Of a stretch of DNA of 64,000 nucleotides, positions 23,501-34,249 are shown piece by piece (positions within the stretch are counted from its first letter, which is position 1; every line of letters begins with the position of its first letter). The stretch covers positions 29,904,583-29,968,582 of the forward strand of contig NC_089985.1 in assembly GCF_036417845.1 (NCBI RefSeq), read 5' to 3'. A program made the position numbers and the translations under genes. Origin of the DNA: Apteryx mantelli. Taxonomy: Eukaryota > Chordata > Aves > Apterygiformes > Apterygidae. The notes below the pieces were generated by a model. It ran no database searches and was not told the origin of the DNA. It saw only the letters and a list, made by a program, of their open reading frames with translations.

Positions 23501-26500
23501 CAGCAGTCCTCAAAGGTCAGGAGATAACCAGCTGGCCAGAGATCAAACCAGCCCTCATCCCCTGACCTACAACCAGCTGGCAGCTAGGCTTGCTGCAGCA
23601 CTGAGCTCCACAACCACCAATGAAGATGCCTCTTCTAAGCCCTTCCTCCCCCAGCTCCCTTACAGCAGGTTTCCAACACAGCACTTGCACAACTCACAGA
23701 ACCTCCAGAAAGCCACTCAGGGTCCAGCAGAGCCTGCATGCAGCACTAGGCAGCCAGGGCCCCACATTTCCCAGCAGGCCACAATTCAGAAGATGGTTGT
23801 TGCTGTGGGAGAGTTCAGTGCCTGAGCTGGGCACATGCAGGGCTGTACACAACATGCATTCAGGCTGGCACCCTAAACCATTAAGGAGAGCTGTCACTCA
23901 CAGCCCCAGGAGAAGCTTTCCTTTGCCTACATGCAAAGGAATTCAGCAAGACAGCTAGGATGCAAACATGTCTGCCCTGACAGAGCGAGGCAGACTGAGC
24001 ATGATGAGCCAGGAAGAGGGAGAAGGAGCTTGTCCAGTCCTGAGCAGCACCCCATCCTTTATGAAGTTTCCGCTGTTGGGTTGCAGGTAACAGAAGTTCA
24101 CCATAAAGCAGAGATAACTAGATTTAGATTCTTTCTTTCTGCAGCTGTCCCAAGGAGGAAGACAGAAGGCCTGCACCTAGTCAGCTTCACATAGAGCATC
24201 TTGGGAAGCCAGCTCAAGCACATACAGCAGACAGCACTTAACAGGAGAGCTGCATTTAAGTACACTTACATTACTGTTAGTGATCTCAGCCATCTGACTG
24301 AAGACTCGGTCAAGACACTGTTGTCCACATGCTGCTGAAGTCCTGTTTTCCTGAAGAACAGTCACTGCATAAAGAGATGCTTGTGCACCCACTCAGAGGG
24401 CACAAAAGACCAGTCTGGCAGCAGAGCACCAGCTGCTATATTTAAAGTGTGGAAAACCACACAGGTAGTTTTAGGATAGAGTAGGAAAGCAGAGCTCTCC
24501 TAGCCTGACACATTGTCTGCAAGTGCTGGTGACAGACTCCCTGATCAGAGCTCAAGAACTAGTCCCAGACCCCTCAGCCAAAGACATAGCAGGAAGTTTT
24601 CTTACAGACTTTGCAGGTGACACCACCAGATAAGTTCCCCCTTTAACTGCACAGATCCATTTGTCACTGCCTCTGGCTCAGCTGTTTCATGCTGAGTATT
24701 AAAGGACACAGCTAACAGCTTGATACCATATGCTCTGCATCAGTGTACTTCTGATGACAGTATAAAAGAGTTGTGTTCAGAGAAGGGACACAAACTCTCT
24801 AACCCTTGATAAATAACAGCTCTTGCAAGAGCTGCAATTGTGGCTAGTATCGGAATCAAGTTGGCTGGGTACTATTTTTGGCACTACAACAAGTTTGACT
24901 CCAAGTGGCAGGAAGCGACCTGTCTGAAGCAAGTAGTTTCCCCATCTTCAGCAGGTGGATGTTAATACAATACTGCTGTATTTCACACTGTGGCTGTAAA
25001 ACCCTGGGGCCTTTGGATGGCATCTTACAGACAAGGATTAAGTTCTCCCCTTCCTATGCTCCCTGGAAGCAGAGAGATTAAGAGGAGACTCCCAGATTAG
25101 CAGATAAATTCTGTATAGTCTGGGTAGTCATAGTATCACCTTACAAGCCTGCGGGGAAAGGAGCAAGCCCACTGCAACAGGGTACCAGGAGCCTTGTACA
25201 AAGGCAAGGAATCAGACTTCAAGGTCTCAGCACAAGTTGTCATAAGAGGTCTATACCCAAGCACGTTTTCCATAATACTAGCTGTATTCCTTTGGAGACA
25301 AGTACCTCCCCAAACCAATCATGCAAATTGGTAGGATAGGCTTACTCCCTACCACATTTAACACTGGTGACTGCATATTCAGAGTACTGGTATCAGTTCA
25401 GATGAGATCAGTCAGGAACAAGCAGGGAAAAGGTAGTATCAGGAAGCTCTGGCATAGAAAGGAGTGAAGGAATAGAGTTGAGTAAAGAAACACAGGGTGA
25501 GATACCTGGAGAAGTGAAAATAAGGTATTTCCTGCCCACAATATCAAAACTGGACTCAGTGGTTCATGAAGCACCTGGTAAGCAAGGAAGGAGAGATGGA
25601 GGCAACCAGGCATCATCTCTGAAGTGACAGCACATGGTAGCACTACAGTACATGGAGGGTGAGAGCACTCAGGAAGGGAGGGCACACAGGATCGCTTCTT
25701 GAGAGCAGCTAGTAGAAATACATCAAGTCTTGTAAAGCCCTCTAGCAGAGTAGAGAGCAACCCTATCCGCATGCAGGGCAGGCAGGGTACCACAGCATTT
25801 CTCTGCTGTTTCAGTAATCATGCAAGCAGCTCACAGTGAGGCTTCAACTCTGCTCCCACAGCAGAGTCTGTAGTCATTACTGTGCTCTGTCCCATTAAGG
25901 GCTTTGCATCAGTTGGACACGGACTCTAAGACAAGAGGAATATTAAAGGTCTACAAAGCCAGATTCAGAAAGACCCCCAAAGTCCCTCTAACAGATTTGC
26001 TCTGACAATGAAAAAAGCCCAAGTACAAACTCAGGGGTCACCAGTGTAGGATGGAAGGGGACAGGCTACAGAACACACCAGGACATTGGCTTGGGCCTCC
26101 CTACCCTCTGTGCCAACAAGTCAGAGGCCCACAGCCATCCATCTGCTAACAAGAATGGATGTTCATTGGCAATACTACAGATACCAGAGACTCCAGCAGT
26201 ATGGCAGATGCACCACAAATGCCAGTAGGCCTAATGCAGGTACCATCTTTAACAGGGTCACAGCCCCCACAAGAGAACAGAAATACTAGCCTCCGTTATC
26301 TTCACACAGGTATAGAGGGTTCACTCAAAGCCAGCACTATTGCTCCCACTGCTGGTCCCATGCAAAGGGGGAGGAGGGGGAAATCTTCTTAGGATTGATT
26401 AGAACAAGCATGGGATACAACTCCATGCACATACAGAACAAGCCTATCAGCAAGCTGTAAGAGCAAGCTGGCTGATCCGATTAAGGTCCACACAGTAAGA

Positions 26501-28829
26501 GCACTCCCTGCAGCAAGGCTGGAGAACTTGCTGCCTCAGCAGCTTCCTACCTTGATCCACCTCAGGGGAAGAGGATCAGCTTGAAATTAGATACCCTATG
26601 AGATGCTAAGAGAGAAGTCAAGAACCCTCAGACTAGATTACCACCTCCACCAGCACTGAGCTACCAAAGACTCAGATAGCATCCAGACTCAAGCCTGCTC
26701 CCAGGCTGAGCTGGGGAGCTGGCTGTGGCAGCTACCATCTCACAGCAACAGCAGCCCCACAACTCCTACAGGGAAGAGTCCTGGCTCCCAGGGACCAGCT
26801 GCTCCAGGAAGGAGGCTAGGCTGCCTCACCTGTTTGACTAGCAAGAACCAGACTTTCCAGCCCAAGTATTCCCACCAGTTGACAACTAGTAAGGCACATG
26901 CTAACACAAATCCAGTACAATATCAAAAAAAAACACAAGCAAGGCCTCTTAGGCCATCACAGGCACCACTTCCAACACCTCTTGCCAGCTCAAGGTGGTA
27001 AGGATCTCAGCCTGAGAGTTCACTGTGCTGTAACCCAGCAGAAGAGAGGAAGGGCAAGTGTTCACCCTTGCCCAGCAAGGACAGTGCTAAGTCAGGCATT
27101 CAGCAATGCAAGGAAGCCCTCTCCATCATTGTCCTGAGGATGCAGAAAGTTTTTCTCCACCAAAACAAAAAGGTGACACAGCGCACCTTAAATAAGTGCA
27201 CCTTGATCAAGCCATTAGGTTAACCTACAAACCACAGTGTGAGAAACTTCTGGCTCAGAATTAAAGTTTTAACTCTCTCAATCCCTAGTCCAGTCTCTTA
27301 ATTTTAAGAGGAGTACTCCTCTCATTTCTGCCTTGAAGGACCATAAAACGCCCCCATATCTATCAGACTTTCAGGAAACAGAGGCAAGAACATCATGCAG
27401 AGCAGGACTGCAGAGGCCCAGGTTGTGTGGGTGGCATGGCTTAATCTCTTCAGTGAGACACAGCAAGAACAGGCTGCTGCAACAGCTGGCATAGTGCTAC
27501 CTCTCAAAGGAATACCGTGTCAGAAACAGCTCACATCCATGAGCTGGAGGGGCTTCCTAAGAAGGAGATAAAATCCAGCTGTCTCGATCAAGCCCTGAGG
27601 GCTCAACCAGCTGTTTGATTCTCTAAACTGTCCTCCAGAAGCTGCTCAGCAGGTCTGGTGGGAAGGTCAGCTCAGCCCAGCCAGGAATCTGCCCTGGCTG
27701 CATTCTGGAAGAGTAGGTGGTCAAATTTTGGGCTGCACAGCAGGATGGATGCACTGCTGCACAGATGGTCCTTGTCTCTAAGTGGGGGAAGAGATGCTCT
27801 GAGGAAATGCACTAATAATGAGAGCACTCTCATTATCCCAGGCTGCCCACTGAGCCAGCAAGCTACCCCTGGCAGCCCTGGGGACAGAAGGGGTACTTGT
27901 CTCACTTCTTCCTTCCCTTAAGGCACCAGAATCAGGACAATCACCCAAGGGGAAGCACCCAACAGTCCCTCTGTACTGCTCTGAACAAGACTGCAGGAAG
28001 AAGTCGAGGCACTGAGGCAAACAGATCTCCCCCTCAAAATGCCTCCCCACCTGTCTCAATGTCTGTGTATGCTCTCTCATTACAGCACTATTACAGTAAT
28101 CAAAGAGAGGCAACTTTCCCAACTGTCCTTTCATTAGGAGAGGGAAACAGGCCCATGTAGCAGATCTACAGACCAGCTCCAGTACTGCCTGGAGAAGGTC
28201 AGAGGAATGTTGGTCATGGTTATTAGAGTCTGCAGCTGTCCAGCATGGACAGACCCCTGTGTATGGCAGCATCACATACCACTCACCAGTTTGAGGTGGG
28301 CTTGCATCAATGCTGCTGCCACCAGAAGGGCGAGGACAAGGACCTCCTCCCACCAATGTTCCAGCGCAAGGACTAGATGGAGGCCAAGCACCTACACAAG
28401 CTGGCGCTCAAAGCTAACATTGTGTTAGCAGCAGTGGGGGAGGCCTGGTACTGCCATCCTGCCTGGAGGAGGAGGCAAGAGGAATCTCTCAATAGTACAT
28501 TGATGCTGAGGGCTGTGTAGGAGAAAGCTCTCCTGCCTCCGAACAGCCAGCAATGCCCAAGAGAGGCTGCTTTCACCCTGCCACACTGAGGCCAAGCACA
28601 GCCCCAGCTGCAGGCCCAGCACAGCTGCTGGAGGAGATGCCTAGCCCAGCCCTGCTCACCACTTCTCAGCCATTAAATACCTTCCCCAGCAACCAAGCTG
28701 GAAGCCAAGGCCTCCTTCACAGGGCACACGTGTGCCAGCACCTGCCAGGACAGCACCGAGGTGGTGGAGCCCCAGGCACGATCCACACACCCCACCGACC
28801 CCAGGGAGACGCGTGGGGCCAGGGCTTAC

Positions 28830-29230
28830 CTCCGCTCCGCTCCCAGGGAAGGTGGCTCTGGGCGCAGGCCCCGCGCCCCACTGCATCTCCAGCTGGGAGG
28901 GAGGCAGAGCTCAGCCCGCCGGGCCGGGCCGGCCGCCCCGCTCCGCTCCCCTCCCCGGCGCAGCGGGCCCGGCTGCCCCCCCCCCCCCCCCCACTGCCTC
29001 GCTCGGGGAAGCGCAGGCAGCGCCCGGCCGCCGGGTGCGGCGCCGCCGCCGCGGCCTAGCGCAGCCCAGCGCCCCGCTCCGCCGCCCGCCGCCGCTCCCC
29101 GCCTCAGGCCTGCGCGGCGGCGGCGGCTCCTCCCGGCCCCGCGGCCCTTCCCGGGCCCCGGCTGTGCCGCGCCTCCGGGCGCTCCGCCCCGGGGAGAGCC
29201 CCTCGCCGCCTCTCAGTCACTTCCAGGCCT
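28830..29230 (-). promoter_or_regulatory. ELOVL1: CpG island with candidate proximal first exon of ELOVL1
   Basis: Dense CpG sequence with a long C run (28977-28992). On the minus strand GCGGAG is followed by GTAAGCC at 28829, a strong donor, as expected for a non-coding first exon ending at 28830. The next minus-strand coding exon is the ELOVL1 ATG exon. Assignment to ELOVL1 is by position only; an unrelated minus-strand transcript is possible. Confidence 0.5.
28977..28992. repeat. Poly-C/poly-G homopolymer
   Basis: Sixteen-base C run inside the CpG island; the minus strand is a G run able to form a quadruplex just upstream of the candidate exon. Such runs are often mis-assembled, so the length is uncertain. 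Confidence 0.8.
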
Positions 29231-29239
29231 TCCAACAAC

Positions 29240-30720
29240 ATCAGCGCCTTCCAGCGAGCGCCGAAGATGGCTTCTTCCCCGCCTCCCCGGGAGGCACCGG
29301 GATGGGCCCTGGCGCCCCACGACACACGCTCGAAATAGTCCCCCAAGAGTCCCTTCCAGTTTCAGGAGAAGTGCCAACAAACGCGATACCGCTCTGCCTT
29401 CCCTGAAGTTGTATAACAGGCATTTCTTAATTCAGCAGAGCACTGACAGGAAACACTCATGAATCAGGCACTTTCCCTTCCAACAGCGCGGCCACAGCCA
29501 CGACCCTGTCCCCAGCACAAGCCCAGACGCAGGTGGTCAGATGAAGAGCCATGGAGCTGGTGGCTGGAGAGTGAGGGCCCCCCCGCTGTGCCGTAGGGCA
29601 GTGGGGAATAATAAATAATAATCCCTCCCTCTGAGCACATTTGTGGTGGCATCCTAAGCACTGCTGCAGGAAGGGCAGTTGTGGCCTCACCAAGGGGTCC
29701 CAAACATGGCCAGCCCCTGTCACAGGAAGGGGATAAAAAAATCCCTCCTGTTTGGAGCCACCACTGAGGGAAGCAGCACACGATCCCAGAGTGCAGGTTT
29801 TGGGGTGTGCTGCAGATCTCAGCATCATCGGAATCTAGTTTCTCTCCAAAGCCACTTCAAACACGCAGCTTGAATCCCTTGCTCTTATCTTCCTGCTCTG
29901 ACGCAGGCCGGCATGCGCCGCTCCAGCCCTCCAAGAGGATCAGCGTGGCCGATAGAGTCATCTTCCCCCGCAGTGGTGACAACCACCCGCTCAGCGCCCT
30001 TCCTGATTCACAGCCGCCCCACCCCACTGCTCACTGCCTCATCACCTGCCGGGGGCATGTTGCAACACCCAGCCCTCCTTGCCCACAAGGCTACAGCTTC
30101 CCCAAACTTGTCCCCCTGCCACCTCACCCATAGTGTCACTACAGTTTGTCTAGGGAACACCATCTGTCTCCTCCCATGCCCTGGAGCAGCCAAGGCTTCC
30201 CAGGTGACAGACACCCGCCACACATGCACCAGCTCCTTCCTCTCCTGCAGGCTGTTTACCCTACACACTCCACTGCCAAGCCAGCATATGGCCTCACTGG
30301 GGCAGGGTCCACCTTCACAGCTGGGCAAAGCCGCAAGCCTGGAGCAGCTAAACACTAAAGCCCACTGAGGCCTGAGCTCCCCCTGCTTTGCAACACACCC
30401 TGATCTTCAGCAGGGTGGGGGCTGCCTCTGAGAGAGGCCCACAACACACAGTAACCACGCCCACAGCAGACAAGGAAACTCCCACACCCTTAACCCGGCA
30501 GAAAGCTCAGATGCCTCCTCCCAGGCACCCAAGACACCTCCAACCCCCCCAAACCCTGTGGAGGCCCACCCCTCCCAGCATCCCCTGCCCTCCCAGGGGC
30601 CTGGAGGGCCCTGCCCAGCCCAGTCCTTCCCCCACCAGGCAGGCAGGCAGGAGCCGGGGCCAGGCCGGGTCACCGCCCCAGGAGGGCCCCACCACGTGTG
30701 CACAGCGCCCCGGACACCGC
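29240..30720. other. Stretch between the two candidate ELOVL1 first exons
   Basis: No exon, repeat family or RNA gene recognised. GC falls after the island and rises again toward 30.7 kb. Confidence 0.5.
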
Positions 30721-30730
30721 ACTCACTCAC

Positions 30731-30782
30731 CGCCAGCCGCACCCCGCTCTGCCCGCCGCCACGGCTGCCCAGCGCTTAAATA
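30731..30782 (-). promoter_or_regulatory. ELOVL1: Distal ELOVL1 core promoter, TATA-like box and short first exon
   Basis: On the minus strand a TATTTAA box (plus 30776-30782) is followed about 30 bases on by a likely start near 30748 and then a donor, GGCG then GTGAGTGAG, with the exon ending at 30731. CCAAT boxes lie directly upstream at 30814 and 30869. This CCAAT, TATA, short exon, GT layout is a coherent core promoter. It most simply supplies an alternative non-coding first exon of ELOVL1. Confidence 0.5.
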
Positions 30783-30808
30783 GCGCTGCCCTGCCCCCCT
30801 CGCCGCTG

Positions 30809-30873
30809 CCGATTGGCCTCGGGCGGCGCGCTCCACCCCTTTAGGGCGGAGCGAGCCGCCCGAGGCCAATCGG
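30809..30873. promoter_or_regulatory. 65-bp NF-Y/GC-box palindrome
   Basis: Arms 30809-30827 and 30855-30873 are perfect 19-base reverse complements, each carrying a CCAAT box in opposite orientation and a GGGCGG GC box. With two or three mismatches the symmetry extends inward to about 30 bases per arm, leaving a loop of a few bases near 30839-30843. The symmetry suits a bidirectional promoter. Confidence 0.85.
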
Positions 30874-30999
30874 CGCTGGCACCGCGGCGCCGAGGCCCCG
30901 CCCACACTGCGGCTCCACCCACTTCGGGCGGGAGCGCCGAGGGATAGGCGCTGCGCAGCGCCCTTGCAGTTCTTGGGGGGGGTGCGGGCTTGAAAGGTT

Positions 31000-31600
31000 T
31001 TGGGTGGGTTTGGCTGCTTTTTAGGGGCGCCCCAGTGGGGGAGCAGGTCCCGGAGCTCCGGTGGGGCAGCAGCGAGCCCCCGCGGCGGTGGGCAGGGCCA
31101 CTGTCGTCGCCAGTGTGGGGGTCACAGCAGTGCCACATGGCGAGGAAGGTGGCCAGGCCCTGGGGCACCTTGCTAGGGGGCCTGGGTGAAGGTGGCCAGC
31201 TCAGGGGCGCTGCCTGCGTGTCCGGTGGGAGCTGCTGCGCTGCTGTCCCTGTCTGCGGGCGACACAGCAGCCTGGTCATCGTTCAGTTAGAGATGCTGGT
31301 CCATATGCCTTAGCAAGAGCCAGGTGTCCACAGCAGGCCCTGAACCTGGTGATTTAGGAGGGCTCTTCCAATTTCACACTTTCGGGAAACAAGCTCGATA
31401 GACATGGATCATGCACTCATTTTTCCCAGTGGGACCACACCGGCTACCATGAGCATTTAGGAATAGAAGGACTCTCAAGAGACACGAAGGCTGCCTGCTT
31501 GTTGTCTCAGCACCACTTCTTCTTGTGTTGGCTACACAAACTGGCCAGTTAATATCCATTTATTCTTGTGCCAAAATCATCTTTTATCTTACATAGGCCC
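31000..31600. other. Intergenic, no feature seen
   Basis: Sequence plus-side of the palindrome promoter. GC falls steadily. No open frame resembles a known protein. Confidence 0.5.
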
Positions 31601-32640
31601 TCTGCCTTGGTATTTATGCTCCAATGTGTTTGTAAACAGCAGTCCTCTCTTCTCAGCCACTACATGGACGACTAAACAATCAAGTTTTTCCAGCATTTTC
31701 TTATTAGCCAGCCTGTCCCTGTACCTACTGTCTCAGTAACTCCTCTGGTCAAGCTGCTATTCAAGTTCACTTTACTGAAGATGGGTGACCAGAAGTGCTC
31801 CCGGGCTTTGCCAGGCCTGGTATAGGGGCACCAACATTCACCTGCTGAGATTTCCCCATCCGGATACATCCAAGGGCTGCATTTGCCCTTATCATTCCTG
31901 CCATGCAGTGGCAGCTCAGAGGCACTCTGTGGTCAGCTACTCCCATAACTCCTCTTCTTCAGGTGCTTGCAGCTCACAAGTTCCCAAGGTAAAAATGAAG
32001 AACAGCATTGCTGGTGATTTTCATTCCCTTTTCTGGTAGTACAGTGTTCCTTCACTCTCTTACAGTGTCAATGCCTAGCAACGTTGTATTCCAGGAGGTT
32101 TCATCAGAATACTCCAAATATTTGTGCCAGTCCTTAAGGAAATAAATTTATCAGACCATCGCTGAAGAACTTCACTGCTAGCCTTCTGTACATCCTGCTG
32201 TGCTCTCTTTCACCAGGTTCTGCTTTCATTTTGACCTTAACCAGCAACTCATCACATTAAATTCCTGTACTCATCTCTGCCCCTACCATCTTCACCAAGT
32301 TTCCCAACAGATCTGTTGCTTCCCTGGAGTCCACTTCTGGCCTGTTGATTTTCCTTTTCTGAAGAAAGCTTCTGAGAAAGCTATCAGGTTAGTCAGACAT
32401 AATAGACTATATTTTACCCACTTTCCATTTCCCGTTCATGTGATGAGTTACTCTTTAATTGAATACTATTAACAGCAGTCTGACAGGCCTGCAGCTGTCT
32501 GGATCACTTTTTCTCCCTTCTTAAATACAGACATTGCTTCTTTTTCTTTCTTGTCCTCCTTTATTTTGAACCATTGATCTATTTTAATCAATTCTTGATT
32601 AATTTCAGTGAAAATCTTGCTATGTCATTTGTCCTGAAAT
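31600..32640 (-). mobile_element. Ancient CR1 LINE fragment, antisense
   Basis: The plus strand reads as the reverse of the CR1 reverse-transcriptase 3' part. Landmarks match remembered sauropsid CR1: gggtgaccagaagtg followed by a decayed aggtgtgg-type segment (about 31780-31830), gggctgcatttgccc (31875), aaagctatcaggttagtc (about 32377-32395), and gacaggcctgcagctg plus an Asn-rich segment after 32480. Many substitutions and indels; old and 5'-truncated. Borders are approximate. Confidence 0.7.
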
Positions 32641-32649
32641 GAAAGATCA

Positions 32650-33690
32650 CCAGTGGATTCCTTCCCACTCCCTAGCAGATACTTTTCAACCTCGTGTCCC
32701 ACACCTCTGAGCTTTCTCCAAGCATTCCTTCTCCCCTGGATCCACCCTTGCTGGCAGGCTTGACAGGCTGCCCTGACAGTGAGCCCCAAATTACACAGCC
32801 AAGCCTCTTCCTGCTACTGCCACAAATTTCCAGATCGCTTGCTTTTCTTCTGCTCTGAATGCAGTTTCATCCTCCTCTCTCTCACAGCCTTGGACTCTAT
32901 TTCCCTGTTGTCTCTGCTATCTCCACCATTACTCCTGTGGAGCATTTGCTCTTCAGTTTTTCCTTGCAACCTCATCTTCTGTTTCTCCTCTTAGTTCTCC
33001 AACACACCAAATATATTTCTCTGGGTTATTTCTTCTCTACTAGTTATTTTTTCTTCTCATGGCCACTTGCTTTGATGGGTTACCCTTGTCTAGATGTCTG
33101 CCTTTTCTTATTTGCATGCTCAATGCATGGCTGCTGTTCTTCAGTTTTCTCCCCCTTCCCATCACAGCGTCAGGGCCATGGGCTGCCACAGGAGCTCCAG
33201 CACCACCACTTCACATGTCCTCCTTCTCTGAGACCCCTCACTCCTTCACGTGTTCTAACAAGGACAGCCGGCATCACCGCCTGTGCTGTCTCTTTGGGTC
33301 CTCTCCATCACTGCTGTAGGTGCCACTGCTTTCTCTTCCTTGTCCTTGTCCTCAAAAAAAAGACACAAAATCCCCTTGCAGACTCCCCAAGTTACTGCTC
33401 TCCTTTCTTTACACTCCCCCAAATGGTAGCTTGGCTTTTTCCCAAACCTTTTGCTCTAATCAGCCATATACCTTAATTTGGGCCATCAGACGCTGCTGTG
33501 GGACCAGCCTTGCCCATCGTGGTGAGCAGCACTGTGAGGCAGTGCCCGGTGCCCAGCCCCAGCACCAAGGACCAGCTACCGCAGCAAAGCGCAGCCCCCT
33601 GCCAGACGCCCCCACACCAGTGGGGCCAGCAGAGCTGGGCTGCCCCATGAGCCAGGTGCCCCCCACTGCTGCTGGGCTCCGCAGCCCAGC
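32650..33690. other. Pyrimidine-rich intergenic stretch
   Basis: CT-rich sequence, especially 32850-33420. It may include further decayed CR1, but I cannot align it. No exon recognised. Confidence 0.4.
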
Positions 33691-33714
33691 ACCCATCTGG
33701 CCCCATCACCCTGC

Positions 33715-34022
33715 CCCTGCAGCAAGCCCTGCCCCCAGCACAACTCCGCCCCTCCTAGCCCCACCCACCTGATGTGCTCTGCCCCACTGCAAACCCCACC
33801 CCTTCCCCAAGCTCCACCCACCCTGTATGTGCCCCACCCTCCCTGCTGCAAACTCCACCCCTTCCCCATAGCCCCACCCCACCCATGTGTGCCCCACCCC
33901 TCCCTGCCCCAAGCCCTGCCTCCTCCATAACCCCACCCCATGTGTGCCCACCCCTGCCTGCTACAAGCCCCACCCCTCTCCATAGCCACACCCACCCCAC
34001 CTTAAGCCCCGCCCTGCCCCCA
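33715..34022. repeat. C-rich minisatellite
   Basis: About five diverged tandem units of roughly 53-62 bases, each built from CAAACCCCACCCCTTCCCC, an AGCCCCACCC segment and a TGTGTGCCCC segment. It lies immediately before a CpG-rich island. The minus strand is G-rich and could form quadruplexes; long Gly-rich frames on that strand are products of the repeat. Confidence 0.85.
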
Positions 34023-34024
34023 GG

Positions 34025-34240
34025 CAGTGTGGGGCCCTGTGGGCACTGTCCTGGCCTGCCCCGACCCAGCTGGTGGCCAGGGGCCGCTGGCAGCACTACC
34101 GAGGGGCTGGGGCCAGGCCCGGGGCCGGCCGCGGGCCCCGCTCACCTTGGGCGGCCTCCCCGGGGCCTCGGCGGCTCCCCTGCGCCTCGGGCTGGGCTCC
34201 AGCCTCGGTGAAGCGCGGCAGCAGGACACACCTAACGGAG
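34025..34240 (-). promoter_or_regulatory. Orphan CpG-rich island with minus-strand donor
   Basis: CpG-rich block. On the minus strand CGCCCAAG is followed by GTGAGC (exon end 34146), a near-consensus donor. No coding exon downstream on that strand can be joined to it except distant ELOVL1. It could be a further ELOVL1 first exon, a non-coding RNA start or an enhancer. Confidence 0.35.
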
Positions 34241-34249
34241 TAAATCCCC

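Larger units (their letters stand above)
19370..28829 (-). other. ELOVL1: Long first intron of ELOVL1
   Basis: About 9.5 kb (or 11.4 kb if the distal promoter is used) between the ATG exon and candidate first exons. I see no other gene. It holds an inverted duplicate pair (19778-19875 and 20418-20515) and one possible cassette exon (24270-24350, minus). The rest is unique moderately GC-rich sequence. Confidence 0.65.

Noticed and set aside
25398-25793. 131-codon hydrophobic frame on minus in ELOVL1 intron 1
   Set aside because: Composition is that of CT-rich intron; no conserved motif and no exon signals.
33576-33995. Gly/Trp-rich open frames on minus
   Set aside because: Direct products of the C-rich minisatellite.
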